Positions 1 through 12,183 are shown, numbered from the stretch's first letter. The stretch is DNA of 64,000 bases from Triplophysa rosa (GCF_024868665.1 NC_079898.1:5032096-5096095), one strand, 5' to 3'. Notes: generated by a model from the letters alone, not told the origin. Program-made: numbers and translations.

Positions 1-284
1 ACGGATATAAATTAAATATACAATTTTTTTATATTATAACCCAACGCAGGGCGGAAGTAACTTCGGGCCAGGCATGTGCGCCCGATGAAACCGTCTATAA
101 CAGCTGTTGTCACTGCAAATTGTCTTCACATTGAACATTCAAAAACTTTCCTTTGTTTCCAATAAAAATAATAAATGTAATAAAATAAATAAAAGCATAT
201 GATACGAGACTAACTAAAGACAGACAGACTGTTATTTTTAGTTGAACTATTCCTTTAATGTAACAGCAAAAAGACCAGAATTAC

Positions 285-375
285 CTTCTTTAGCTGCAAA
301 AGTTTGACTGTCATCAACAACTTTCTTGAACTCGGGGTTGTAGCGGGTTCCCTCTGGGAAGATGACAAGATACAT
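285..375 (-). CDS. agpat5: agpat5 exon 5
   Basis: A 91-bp exon reads MYLVIFPEGTRYNPEF then KKVVDDSQTFAAKE and ends G|GTAATT, phase 1. FPEGTR is the substrate-binding motif III of the AGPAT family. The next exon lies left of the window. Confidence 0.95.
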
Positions 376-3300
376 CTATGCACAAAACAAATAGGGTAAT
401 AGAGTCATAAAGTGAAGCACTTACTGATGTTAGTGAATTATTGGTGAATCACAGTCGTGGGACAGGGCAAATGTAGGTAGGCATTCTTCAGCTCTGTCAG
501 TTTGTGAAAATACAAAACTTGGGAATATCAGATGGGGGGAGGGGCTGTTGCTTATGATGAAAGAGGAAGTGCTTGGCTCGAACCCACAGTATGACAGCAA
601 CATTGTATAAAACAGCTGCATGGCTCAACGAGTGTCATGGGAAAAAGTCTTTTAGTCTTAAAAAAAACATACAGACAGGAAGGATAAGCAGAGGAACTCA
701 CATACTTTATACAACTACATTTACAAAATATGAGACGAATAAACCAAAACGAAGGTCAACCGTCCTAAAATCAAAATGAATCCAGTTTACTTTCTTAATG
801 CGTGCTACTGATTTTACTGTGCACAAGCCATTTCTGCATGCTATTCCAACAAAAAAAGTTTGTCTTTATAATCAAAATGTAATATTAGAATTAGAGTTTG
901 ACAGACATTTTAAAAGCATCACATCATGGTTCTTCTTCATTCTGACATGTAAATATGAAAAGCAACCCTGCAGCTTCTTATACAGGATAAAGTCATCACA
1001 CAACCGGCACCAGAGGTCGTGTTAACCGAAAATTCTCCTTTCATGACCTAACAGCAGCTTAACACTATAACTACCAAGGCAGTCATTTTGACCGTTTTTA
1101 AAATTTGCAATGCAACAACTTTGTTGAAATAAAACCCATATAACTACAGTACCCTGACTTTTCTTAAATATATGTATATTTTATTCTAACATTGTTGCTT
1201 TAATAAAATGACAAAACACAAAAGAGTTCTGAGTATTTCTACCGCGAACTGCCATGGCGGTCAAATTGACCGCATGCATTACAGAAACTGTATCATTTCA
1301 GCGCTCTTTCTTGCCATTGAAGATTTTCGCCACTGTTGCCTAGCAATTTATTATCTGGCGTTTTTTTTATGTTATTGCTAAACCAAAACGTAGCTTACCC
1401 TCAAAATGTCAGCAAAAAAATACAGCTTTTTAAATCAGTTTGTTTTCCCACAGGTTAGTGAATATTCTTTGTAACTGTTTTTGATCTTGCTAATTTTGTC
1501 ATATGTCCATACATGTCTACGAAGGTATTTACTAATCAATTACATGCATATTGTTAATATTTATTACTTATTATATTCTAAAATTTGTTTTTATTTTACA
1601 TCACTTCTAAAAAAATCTGTAATTAGCAGTCTACCCAATAAGTTTTGTGGTTGACTATGAAATAATACATTTTTTTATTCGTAAGAATTTCAATTTCGTG
1701 TCCTGATTTTTATTATTAACTATCCTAACAAAACACATTCATTTATTCATACATTTTGATTCCAGTGGTGTGTTCGATTCGTGTGATCCAATTATAGCTC
1801 CTGTGCATTGTAAAATCTAAAAGTCAAAATATATTGAAAAAGGATAGATGTTATCATTTCTAAAATTCACAACATGTTTTTATATAACAAAATATTCTGC
1901 ATCAATCCATATTTGTTGCGGTTTAGACTTTCACCGCAGTGAAAATGTTGTTTTTGAAAGAACTTTGCTCTTCCGCCTGCCGGTGTCCTAAAACAGAACA
2001 CCAGACACACAGCGAGGCACACACCTTCGGGTGCGGTCTCGTAGTTTTTGCAAAATTATAAACAAAAATGAAACGCATAAATTTATTATTTTATTTTAAA
2101 CGATTGTATTATGTACGCCCATCGGAGTTTGCTTAGCACTTTGGGATGTGGTTGAGGATTTTGATGTTTTTTAGCAATCTTATTATAATACATATGACAA
2201 CAGACATTCATTATAAAATCTCAATAGAAGCTTTGAATGTAAATATTGCATGGAAAAAATTACGTTCAGTACAGTCTATTATGAGCGGTCAAAGCACCTG
2301 TCATTGTTACTGACCGGACATATGAACATTTGTCTGTAATTAGTATTTTATGTCTCACAAGTTACAACAGAAACATTAAAGGGGTGATATGACACGGCTA
2401 AAACGAATATTATCGTTTGTTTTAGATGTAATGCAATGTGTATACACAATGTAAGGTTAAAAAACGCTGTATTTTCCACATACCGTGCATGTTTGTATCT
2501 CCTGTTTGCCCCGCCTCTCGATTTTTAACAAAGCTCATCGCTCTGAAAAGCGAGGTGTGCTATGATTGGCCAGTTAACCAGTGCGTAGTGATTGGTCGAA
2601 TACTGCAAGTGTGTGATGGAAATGTAACGCCTCTTACCATATTTGGAACATCAGGTTCCTCTTCAATTGTACTGACAGGTACGCCCACCTTACTTGCGTA
2701 TACATTTGGGCGGTCTTAGTCAAATCATACCACGAACTGACGTAGATTTGTGGGGGTGTGGTTACACGAGGCGTTTCAGGCAGGTCTGGGTGAGCAATCG
2801 CTTTTAGATGGAATGCATCTTTTGTTCCCACACTTTCATTTATGCAATTTTACTTGTCTAATACATGCATGGGCAACTTATAACACACCAAAGACACAGA
2901 AAAACACGTATTCGCGCCATATGACCCCTTTCAATATGTAAACGACGTCGGCTTTATTGGGCACGAAAATACAGTAAGTTCAAAGAACGCATACGTCGCG
3001 ATGACGTCACAAACATGCTAATTAACATAGTTATAATTAACTAATATAAACATAGTTCTGATGTCTTACTTAACATACAACGACAAAGACAGACCCCTCA
3101 TTCAAGCGAGTGCTACGGGTGACTGTATACTCACAGGTGTGCCCACTTTAGCCTGAGAGGATAATTTCTTCTTCATGGCACTCTCATCAAATCTGGCACT
3201 CTTCTTGACATACACTCCTCCATGCTGTGAAAGACATGCAATAAAGTCCTGCAACGGCTCAATTCAACCACAGAGCAAACACAACAGGCACTATGACAAG

Positions 3301-6300
3301 ACAAATGTGTCTTTCATCAAACAAAGAACAGTATGGTGCCAGTGATACCAATGGAGTCGAATCACAGAGAATGCAGACGGACGAAATGTATTCCTTACAT
3401 TCAATGTGTCGGTTTGAAAGCGTCAGTAGGGCTGTCACGATTATGAAATATGGCTGACGATTAATTGTCTAATAAATCATTGCGATTATGACGATTGCTT
3501 GTCTGTTTTAGGGCTTTGACGATTATGGCGATTAATTGTCTGTTTTAGAGCTTTGACATTTAATTCTCATACATTTTTGATTCAGCTTTGAAACGACCAT
3601 ATTGTTCTGAATATAAGACTATGTTTTTTTCTTGGAAATACATCGGAAAAAATTGGGTCATAATATATATAAGATTTAGGCTTTAAGCCGTCAATAATAC
3701 AAACACCAAATACTTGTAAATTAAGTAAATTGATCAGGAGTTAAGCCACCATTAAAATACTATCAGTCATAGAAAAGCTTCTAGTCTATTTCTTTCTCAC
3801 TTGCAAGACTACAATATACATGTGCTTGTATGTTAATAAAATTTTGGTAGACTGATTTTCACACTGAGATTAGTTGAAATAATATTAAATTGTACTGCAG
3901 GTTATTTTTATGCTGTATGCTTTAGTATTTTTTAAAGTGATTGTGTTGTGGTGGTACATTTTACAAGTATTCACATTCTTTAGTTACAATATATACACTA
4001 AAATATGGAACATGCAGGCACTACAGCGCCCCCTAGTGTATTCTATAGAGATGTGTGATAATTGCGATGATCTAAAACCATCACGATGAGGTCAAACAAT
4101 CGCGATGAGATGATTATTTAATAATCGTGACAGCCCTAAGCGTCAGTCTAATGTCACGTACAGAAATGATCACTTATCACAAATATTCTGATACCACTGC
4201 ATCATGAACCGTGTATCGTGTGTTGACATGAACGTGTACATTACCTGTGAGAAATACCACCCGTACAGTGGAAGCCACTTTAGACCATCTTTCAGGACGT
4301 ATCTTACATGTCCGAGTGCATTTTGACGAATGGCCAACACGTCAGCTATGATCCAGTCAGCTGCAATAGAGAACACACAGTAATGACATCAGATGGAGAT
4401 GTGAAAGATGTGAAGCCAAATTCATGTACTATTCATTCAACTATTAAAGCCATTGCACAGCCAGTCCGAAATTTCCGCACGATAAAACATAAATACGACC
4501 TCACGTTGTGTCAATCACATTTACACACTGCCTCCGATATTTTTGTCCGTCATAAAAAGATTCGGACTGGGTTCGATTTTCTGCGTTTTGACAATTCAGA
4601 GACACCGTACAAACGAGCGCCAAATACGAAAAAAAATTCGGACTGTATGTGCAAAGACCTTTACTGTGGTACTTCGAAGAATACAATGGTCCTGCACTAC
4701 TTACATGTGGACTGATGGTTGGACAAGTAAACAACATTCTCCTTTTTCTTTGGTATGTCGTCCCCGTAAATTATAATCTGGACAGAGATTTACATACAGC
4801 TTTAAAAACATCAGACAACAAAGACCATCAGCATAGTCTGAACGTACATGAGTGAACCAGTTTGATGAGGACAGCAGCTCAGAGATCTTCAGCGTTATGT
4901 GACACGGTGCAATATCGGGTTCAATCAAATTGTGGGTTTGTGGCCTGAACATATGTCTGGGGTTCACTTGAGCACTGGGGGTCTCTGGGAAATATTAAAA
5001 TGGCAGATAGAGCTTACCAAGACCATATGCCTGCAACATCAACAGCGAGGCATAGCAACGACACCGGAGGGGCTATCATCTCTCCTAACCGTAAAGCTTA
5101 AAAGCATCAAGTCGCAAAGAATCTTGCCGTTCTATTCGATAGTAATCTGTCATTTGAGAGCCACGTCGCCAACACCTGTAAAATTGCGTTTTTCCATCTT
5201 AAGAATATATCTAAACTACGTCATATGCTGTCAATGTCAGATGCAGAGAAGTTAATTCATGCATTCATGACATCAAGACTAGACTACTGTAATGCACTGT
5301 TAGGTGGTTGCCCTGCAGGCTTATTACAAAAACTCCAATTGGTCCAAAACGCGGCAGCTCGAGTTCTTACACGTACAAAAAAGTATGAACATATTAGCCC
5401 GGTTCTGTCAACCTTGCACTGGTTACCTATAAAGCATCGCGTTAACTTTAAAATCTTGCTTATTACCTATAAAGCCGTGGTAGATCCTTTTCCTATCTAG
5501 CCTAAACTTTGTGAATAGTCTACCTCACTGTCCGGGAGGCAGACACACTCTGTCAGTTTAAATCTAGACTAAAGACGCATCTTTTTAATCTTGCATACAC
5601 TACTCTTCCATAATATAAATCTTCAGAGGGTTTAGGCTGCATTAGTTAGATCAACCGGAACCAAAAACACAACTGATGTACTTGTTGCATCAAAGAGTAC
5701 AGAACAGTACTCTACTCTCAGCCAGTCTTGTCTCATTGTTCCAAGGTTACCACAGCGAGCAGGATGCAGTTCATGGCCTGACCTGATGGTAGAGCGGAGA
5801 ATGGGAAGTGGGGACCTGACAAGAGCTGAGATGATAGAGCTGGATAAAGAAGGACGCGGTCTCTTGACATGTCTTTCACCACAAAATTTCAAATGCTATT
5901 AGATTATTAATGATAATCTTAAACTATAATTTATTTTATTTATTAAGTTTATTTATTTTATTTAGCCTTGTTGTGCAAGCTCTCTGGAGCTTGTGCAGAG
6001 GAGCAGCTTTTGCCAGAGGGGAACTGGAATCCTCTGGTTGGGCCTGGGTTCTCCTGAGGTTTTTTTTCTCGATTAGAGTTTTGGGTTCCTCGCCACCGTT
6101 TGCATACTGTTTTTGCACTATCTGCCTGACCGGGGGGGCTGCTTTAGAATTTTAAAGTTTTACTTAATTAATATTGCATATAGGAATTTATAGTCTGTTA
6201 TATTTGACCTGTGCTTCTCTCTCCTTTATCCTAAAGTGTGCTCTCACTGAGCGTGTGTGTGNNNNNNNNNNNNNNNNNNNNNNNNNNNNNNNNNNNNNNN

Positions 6301-9300
6301 NNNNNNNNNNNNNNNNNNNNNNNNNNNNNNNNNNNNNNNNNNNNNNNNNNNNNNNNNNNNNNNNNNNNNNNNNNNNNNNNNNNNNNNNNNNNNNNNNNNN
6401 NNNNNNNNNNNNNNNNNNNTGTGTGTGTGTGCGTGCGCATCCGTGTGTGTGTGTGTGTCTCTATGTCTATGTGTGTTAGTACGTGTGCATATTGTGTGTG
6501 TGGAGTGTTTTGTATGTGGGTATGTCTGTCTTCTGTGTTTTCAACCTTTTCTTGTTTTTGCAGGTACAATTTTAATTATTTTGCTTATAGTCAATATGTC
6601 TCATGTACAGCTGCTTTGTAACAATGAAAATTGTAAAAGTGCTATATAAATAAAGTTGAGTTGAGTTGAGTTGAGTGACTGACCGCTTTTATTGACAAAC
6701 TTCAGAAAATAAAACGGTGTCTGAGCTATAGTGTGACGAATGCTTCACTTTGGGTTTGATATCAATATGCCCACGTCACACTTAACCCCGAAATTAAGAG
6801 AGAAAACAGGACATTATTTTGCATACAGAATATAAAGCACATTTGCAGGACAATCATTTTTGGGCACAGCAACATCATTCAACGATGCTGACAATTGAGT
6901 CATTCATTCATTTATTGTTTCACAAAAGAACGATAAAAGAACAAAAGTGTCTGTGTTGTCTCTGACAGAGATTACTGTACTATAATGTTTATGAATCGAG
7001 CAACTGTTAAGGTTTCTGGGCTGTGGCTGATTTTTGATTTCACAATCTACAAACTCAACTCGATTTCTTATTCACAACCAGGATGTAAGACTTATCAGTT
7101 CCATTTAGTCATACATTGATTTTGATAAAAGCATATTGCTGTAAAATGTTATCACTATAGTGAGATACTGTTGCTGACGTTTTCTGAAACTCACCTTGCT
7201 TGGTGACTTTTACAACTGACTTTGATGAACTTGATTTACAGGCTGGCCTAGATATTTTACAGCAGAGGGGTATGAACATAAAAGCATTTTACACTTAAAG
7301 TTTATATTTTCCCCCACAGAGGACATTTAATCTTAAAGGAAGGATTGTTATAGACCTGAACCCTGTTTTAGGACAATAATAAAGAAATTGCTTTTAAATA
7401 TGATTGTGAACTGGACATAGTTTTAGCTTTGACTGTTGGTTGAACAACAGCTAAATGATCATGGCTTTTCTTCAGACTAGGAATCAGCTTAGGCATGAGA
7501 ATACCAAAGTAACATCAGCAGTAAAACATCAGCATCTGCAGTTACAGGCTCTCTGAGATCAATAAGAAACAGGTAAGAATTTGTTATTACTTTCATTTAA
7601 GATCGAGTATCATGCTATGTCACGACTATGTCACACATTCTGACTTCTTTACACTATTAAACGTGCTGGCTTCTCATGCTTAACATGGTTAACCTGTTAA
7701 AAAACGAGTTGGACGTATGACGTAGTATTTCTGTGCTTGTTTCAGAAAGTTTTTTATAAGTCTGGATCCCTGTTTCGTAACAGATCCTATTCCTTTTATT
7801 GGCCATTCTCCCAGCAAAGCATGGCAAGGTGAAAGAAAGAGCCCGCCCATGCACCAAGTGACGAGCGATAGGAAGACCCGCTTATCAAGATTGTCTGCAC
7901 TGTGTCAAGATTGGCTGCGCTGTGTCAAGATTGGCTGCGCTGTGTCAAGATTGGCTGCGCTGTGGGCCTGCAGCTACAGCTCGTTACTCTTGCGATCGTG
8001 AGAGAAGGTGAGGTGTTTCTTTGTTCATGGCATTTCAGTGATGGATGTTATATAAACGGTGGATATAACGCTGGATTTGGAGATAGTTTGAAACTGATAG
8101 ATGGCGCGGTCCCAGTGCTAAAAGATGCTGGACATGAACCGCACACGGTAAGTCAAACTGAGTCATATTAGTGTTGTCAAAAGTACCGGTACTTCGGGTC
8201 CAAGTCGGTACCTAAAAATAAAATAGTTGTCGGTACCTAATTTTCACAAGACCCGGTAGTACCGACGTACCGGGTCAACCGGGTACTGATGCTCTGTCTG
8301 ACAGGTTGTCAGTCGGAAACTTTTCATAGACGCAACAAGACGTGATGAGCGGATAAGCGCGGCTCCGATCCACAAGAGACGCGCACAGAAATACTTCAGA
8401 TTAAAGTCATATCACGAAGAAAACGAACAGAGTTTTGTGGTGAAACGAGGAAGCATCCGGATTTAAGTTAACAAGTTCAAGCGGTAAGTTTCAAATTCTG
8501 TTCGCGTTTGCATTATGAATGTTGTATCATATGTTAAGTTAAAGGTTACGTCAAAATAAACATCCCTGTTTGCGTGTTAATTTGTTAGCGCCAATGCTAA
8601 TCCAGTCAAGTGTCCTTATTAACCATTTAATGCTTTTATAACTGTAATGGAGTAAAATAATGGGAGGACAGGTGGGGTTTACAGTACCTATTTTATTTAG
8701 GCCTATCATACTAACTGTATGACTAGCAATGTGTATGTCTTGGATGGATAACTCTATTAGGTTTAAAAAGCCACATTTAAACTAAAGAAAAATATATCTG
8801 TTGCATTTATTATTTTAATATACAGTTACCTTAATGTAAGTAATCTTGTGTAAATGCAGTATTAAAAACTGAGGTTTGTTGTAATATTGCATATGCATGT
8901 TTGTTCAGTCAGTTGACTTACTGAAGTTTATTCTATTTGTCTTCTACAGCAGCAGACTGAGGAGGATGTTCATCAGCATGAAAGACCCCAGTGAGCACAC
9001 AACAGTTTCAGCAACAATTAACTTATACTTCATGTATACAAAATGGCATTGCTTTCTATACATTTATATTAACAATGAGCTTTATTAATAAAATTGTGTT
9101 TCAATTAGCATGTACTGGTGTTTTGCTTTGGTACCGAAATTGGTACCGAGAACCGTGGAATTTTACTGGTATTGGTACCGACTACTGAAATTTTGGTACC
9201 GTGACAACACTAGTTATATATCATTCAGGTTACTCTTCATATTTTTAACTCATGTAGCTGATAACATTGGACATATTAGTCGACAGTGTCTTTTGAATTC

Positions 9301-12183
9301 ACGAGTTCATTATCAATGTCTTTTTGGTTAGGAATCGCTTCACTGTGTCAACTTAAACTTGACATGTGCTTACACACAGTTTGTGTGCAGTCCTGTATTA
9401 GACTGTTGTACCTTGTTGTACAGCTCCCTATGAACTAGGGCTGTCACGATTATGAAATTTGACTGACGATTAATTGTCTAATAAATCATTGGATTATGAC
9501 GATTAATTGTCTGTTTTAGGGCTTTGACGATTATGACGATTAATTGTCTGTTTTTGAGCTTTGACATTTAATTCTCATACATTTTTGATTCAGCGATTGA
9601 AACGACCATATTGTTCTGAATACAAGACTGATTTGTTTTTTTCTTGGAAATACATCGGAAAAAATTGGGTCATCATATATTAAGGTTTAGGCTTTTACCT
9701 GTCAATAATACAACCGCCAAATACTTGTAAATTAAGTAAATTGATCAGGTGTAATTGAAGCCACCATTAAAATGCTATCAGTCATAGAAAAGCTTCTAGT
9801 CTGTTTTTTTCTCACTTGCAAGACTACAATAAAATTTTACTTGTGTGTTAATGAAATTTTGGTAGACTGGTTTTCACACTGAGATTTGCTTAAATAATAT
9901 TAAATTGTACTGCAGGTAATTTGTATGTTTTATGTTTTTTTTTAAGTGATTGTTTGTGGTGGTACATTTTACAAGTATTACCATGCTTTAGTAACAATAA
10001 TACACTAAAATATGCAATATGCAGATGCACTACAGCTCCCCCTAGTGTCTTCTATAGAGATGTGAAATAATTGCGATGATCTGAAACCATCGCGATGAGG
10101 TCAAACAATCGCATGAGACGATTATTTAATAACGTGACAGCCCTAGCTGCAACTAATATAGTGTTGTCAAAAGTACCGGTACTTCGGGTCCAAGTCGGTA
10201 CCTAAAAATAAAAAAGTTGTCGGTACCTAATTTTCACAAGACCCGGTAGTACCGACGTACCGGGTCAACCGGGTACTGATGCTCTGTCTGACAGGTTGTC
10301 AGTCGGAAACTTTTTATAGACGCAATAAGACGTGATGAGCGGATAAGCGCGGCTCCGATCCACAAGAGATGCGCACAGAAAACTTCAGATTAAAGTCATA
10401 TCACGAAGAAAACGAACAGAGTTTTGTGGTGAAACGAGGAAGCATCGGATTTAAGTTAACAAGTTCAAGCGGTAAGTTTCAAATTCTGTTCGCGTTTGCA
10501 TTATGAATGTTGTAGCATATGTATAAGTTAAAGGTTACGTTAAAAAAACTCCCTGTTTGCGTGTTAATTTGTTAGCGCCAATGCTAATCCAGTCAAGTGT
10601 CCTTATAACCATTTAATGCTTTTATAACTGTAATGGGGTAAAATTAATGGGAGGACAGGGTGGGGTTTACAGTACCTAGTATTTATTATAGGCCTATCTG
10701 AAATCTATGTGCTAGAAAACTACATACTAACTGATGACTAGCAATGTGTATGTCTTGGATAGATAACTCTATTAGGTTTAAAAAACCACATTTAAACTAA
10801 AGAAAAATTATCTGTTGCATTTATTATTTTAATATACAGTTACCTTAATGTAAGTAATCTTGTGTAAATGCAGTATAAAAACTGGAGGTTTGTTTTAATA
10901 TTGCATATGCATGTTTGTTCAGTCAGTTGACTTACTGAAGTTTATTCTATTTGTCTTCTACAGCAGCAGACTGAGGAGGATGTTCATCAGCATGAAAGAC
11001 CCCAGTGAGCACACAACAGTTTCAGCAACAATTAACTTATACTTCATGTATACAAAATGGCATTGCTTTCTATACATTTATATTAACAATGAGCTTTATT
11101 AATAAAATTGTGTTTCAATTAGCATGTACTGGTGTTTTGCTTTGGTACCGAAATTGGTACCGAGAACCGTGGAATTTTACTGGTATTGGTACCGACTACT
11201 GAAATTTTGGTACCATGACAACACTACTAAATACTCTTTGAAGATACGACGTACGCAATACTACTGTATAGGCACTCAAGATTAATATGAGATTGGCAGA
11301 AACTGCGTGTTACCCCATCTTTAATGACAAGTGCTGTTACTTCATATCGGTGGATCACAACCTTTTTGACTTCAAGGCCTCCCATCGCCCACAACAATAT
11401 TTAAAACGTTTTAAACATTGACTTCATTAAACATGGATTTAATGCCTTCATGTTCAGAGGTATTCCTATTTTGCTGCAAAAACCTAATTCAATTTCTCTA
11501 ATAATTTACTCATACTCATGTCAATGTCACACCTGTATGAGTTTTTTTTTGTTCTGCAGAACACAAAAGAAGATATTATAGAAGAATGTCGATAGCCAAA
11601 CAACATTGGTACCCACGGACTTCCATTGCATTGACACAAAAACATTTCTCAAAATATCTTCTTTTGTGTTCAACAGAAAAAAAGAGTCATAAACAAGGTT
11701 TGAATGACATGAGGGTGAATAAATAACGACATCAATTTTGGGTGAACAATCCCTTTAATGTATATATTAATGTGGTATAAGAACAGATTGACTCAGGGGT
11801 AGTGAATGACAATGTGCTGCATCATTTTGACACAACGAAGACAAAAATAACTCAAAATTATTCAAGAAATGATTACCCATACGTGCACAATGGCTCAGTG
11901 TTTTACTTTTGAATGTGTTTTCCAACATGAAGTGATAAAGTGATGACAAACAGTACACACTAACCTCCACGCCCGTGTAATTCTCAAAGAAGAACAGGAC
12001 CATGCTCTGATAGAATGAATACGCCCGATCATCCACAGTGTGATAGAGTCTGGAGGGCAGGAGGACAGACAGCAGCCTCCAGGCGCTCCAGGACAGCACG
12101 TAAGCCGGAGCGGTGCCCAGCATCACGGCCGCCGGGAGCCAGTAACGCAATGAATACGTGTGCACGACCAGAGACAGCAGCAT
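285..12183 (-). CDS. agpat5: agpat5 gene model, 5' five exons (3' end off window)
   Basis: This gene encodes 1-acylglycerol-3-phosphate acyltransferase epsilon, a multi-pass membrane enzyme that acylates lysophosphatidic acid to phosphatidic acid in glycerophospholipid synthesis. Five exons join in frame: 12183-11965, 4777-4705, 4360-4245, 3224-3135 and 375-285 (phases 0, 1, 0, 0, 1 at their ends). The product shows the family's NHX4D catalytic motif (NHQSTSD, split across exons 2 and 3), the LPLYGWYFSQHGG block (exons 3 and 4) and the FPEGTR motif (exon 5). The start MLLSLVV matches the known vertebrate N-terminus. The rest of the reading frame continues beyond position 1, so the gene is partial only because of the window edge. 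It lies just downstream of mcph1 on the same strand, as in the human locus. Confidence 0.96.
376..2375. other. agpat5 intron, no gene seen
   Basis: This is AT-rich intron sequence. Around 1065-1095 and 1245-1280 there are two related blocks (GGCAGTCATTTTGACCG and GGCGGTCAAATTGACCG) that look like ends of a decayed DNA transposon. Nothing else is recognised. Confidence 0.4.
2376..2934 (+). mobile_element. TTAA-flanked MITE, copy A
   Basis: It starts TTAAAGGGGTGATATGACAC and ends ATATGACCCCTTTCAA, giving imperfect terminal inverted repeats bounded by TTAA-like ends. Three relatives occur at 25976, 50485 and 51912. It holds the shared core GGGGGTGTGGTTACACGAGG. TTAA targets suggest a piggyBac- or Kolobok-type mobiliser, by inference. 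Confidence 0.75.
3135..3224 (-). CDS. agpat5: agpat5 exon 4
   Basis: A 90-bp exon after TCTTTCACAG reads HGGVYVKKSARFDES and later KVGTP, then GTGAGT; phase 0 at both ends. It continues the acyltransferase fold after the YFSQ of exon 3, like human HGGIYVKRSAKF. Confidence 0.95.
3427..4138. mobile_element. non-autonomous hAT element with 8-bp duplication
   Basis: Ends TAGGGCTGTCACGATTAT and ATAATCGTGACAGCCCTA are inverted repeats. The element is flanked by a perfect 8-bp duplication AGCGTCAG (3419-3426 and 4139-4146), the hallmark of hAT insertion. A diverged copy is at 9436-10145. No transposase remains. It lies in the agpat5 intron. Confidence 0.92.
4245..4360 (-). CDS. agpat5: agpat5 exon 3
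   Basis: A 116-bp exon after CTCTATTGCAG reads DWIIADVLAIRQNALGHVRY then VLKDGLKWLPLYGWYFSQ, ending at CAG|GTAATG in phase 0. It supplies the catalytic-motif aspartate. The codon across the junction with exon 2 reads TCT (Ser) where the human protein has Val. Confidence 0.96.
4705..4777 (-). CDS. agpat5: agpat5 exon 2
   Basis: A 73-bp exon reads IIIYGDDIPKKKENVVYLSN then HQST. It begins after a TCCAG acceptor and ends ACA T|GTAAGT, phase 1. It holds the Asn-His of the NHX4D acyltransferase motif, whose Asp is in exon 3. It was found by frame continuity between exons 1 and 3 and matches the family closely. Confidence 0.94.
5085..6676 (+). mobile_element. 5'-truncated CR1/L2/Rex-type LINE
   Basis: This is the tail end of a reverse transcriptase. 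The frame reads SFESHVANTCKIAFFHLKNI, then MSDAEKLIHAFMTSRLDYCN, then LQLVQNAAARVLTRTKKYEH and LHWLPIKHRVNFKILLITYK, and later SRLKTHLFNLAYT in a shifted frame. A long 3' UTR follows and ends AAGTGCTATATAAATAAA plus (TTGAG)n at 6657-6676. It is antisense to agpat5 in an intron and is decayed. Confidence 0.85.
6262..6419. other. assembly gap (158 N) in a (TG)n tract
   Basis: Ns replace sequence flanked on both sides by TG repeats, so the gap is a collapsed or unsequenced microsatellite in the LINE 3' UTR. True length is unknown. Confidence 0.99.
6677..7880. other. agpat5 intron, no feature recognised
   Basis: AT-rich intronic sequence with no coding exon or complete repeat that I can support. 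Confidence 0.4.
7881..7960 (+). repeat. 20-bp tandem repeat, four units
   Basis: The unit TGTGTCAAGATTGGCTGCGC occurs exactly at 7901, 7921 and 7941, with a diverged unit at 7881. Each unit contains ATTGG, an inverted CCAAT box. Confidence 0.95.
8169..9212 (+). mobile_element. splice-bearing non-autonomous element, copy 1
   Basis: Ends TAGTGTTGTCA and TGACAACACTA are inverted repeats, with many subterminal GGTACC/GGTAC motifs, as in hAT elements. Inside are a leader, a strong donor (CAAGCG|GTAAGTTT near 8482), an acceptor (TTGTCTTCTACAG near 8950), a short open end reading QQTEEDVHQHERPQ then stop, and AATAAA near 9087. It looks like an internally deleted transposon that kept its first and last exons. 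Copy 2 at 10159 is nearly identical. Confidence 0.8.
9436..10145. mobile_element. non-autonomous hAT element, second copy
   Basis: Same family as 3427-4138 (TAGGGCTGTCACGATTATGA to GTGACAGCCCTA), with scattered substitutions and small deletions. Its flanks do not show a clean duplication. It sits between the two 1.05-kb twin elements. Confidence 0.88.
10159..11226 (+). mobile_element. splice-bearing non-autonomous element, copy 2
   Basis: Direct-orientation twin of 8169-9212 with the same inverted ends, donor, acceptor and AATAAA. The last part (10911-11202) encodes exactly the same short open frames as copy 1, so the two diverged recently. A 30-bp insertion near 10695 and small indels distinguish them. 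Confidence 0.82.
11504..11758. repeat. cyprinid-type MITE ending GGGTGAACAATCCCTTTAA
   Basis: Typical internal foldback (ATCTTCTTTTGTGTTC near 11657 against GAACACAAAAGAAGATAT near 11557) and the right terminus GGGTGAACAATCCCTTTAA. The left end is degraded. It lies in the first agpat5 intron. Confidence 0.7.
11965..12183 (-). CDS. agpat5: agpat5 exon 1 (73 codons)
   Basis: It begins with ATG at 12183 (MLLSLVVHTYSLRYW) and ends FFFENYTGVE at a GTTAGT donor, phase 0. A hydrophobic N-terminal segment forms the membrane anchor. The frame stays open upstream to another ATG at 12309, which would add 42 residues; the 12183 start is preferred because it matches the family. Confidence 0.96.

Noticed and set aside
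1060..1290. A complete piggyBac-like MITE.
   Set aside because: Two related GTCAAATTGACCG blocks are visible, but they are in the same orientation and no clear TTAA-bounded element can be drawn.
4308..4715. A 135-codon plus-strand open frame.
   Set aside because: It lies antisense over agpat5 exons 3 and 2, which explain the conserved sequence.
6174..6649. Several open frames of 100-130 codons on both strands.
   Set aside because: They cross the N gap and the surrounding TG repeat; the middle residues are undefined.
10911..11202. Two short open frames repeated exactly from 8897-9188.
   Set aside because: They are the 3' part of a duplicated transposon, not a gene pair; the spliced frame ends after QQTEEDVHQHERPQ.
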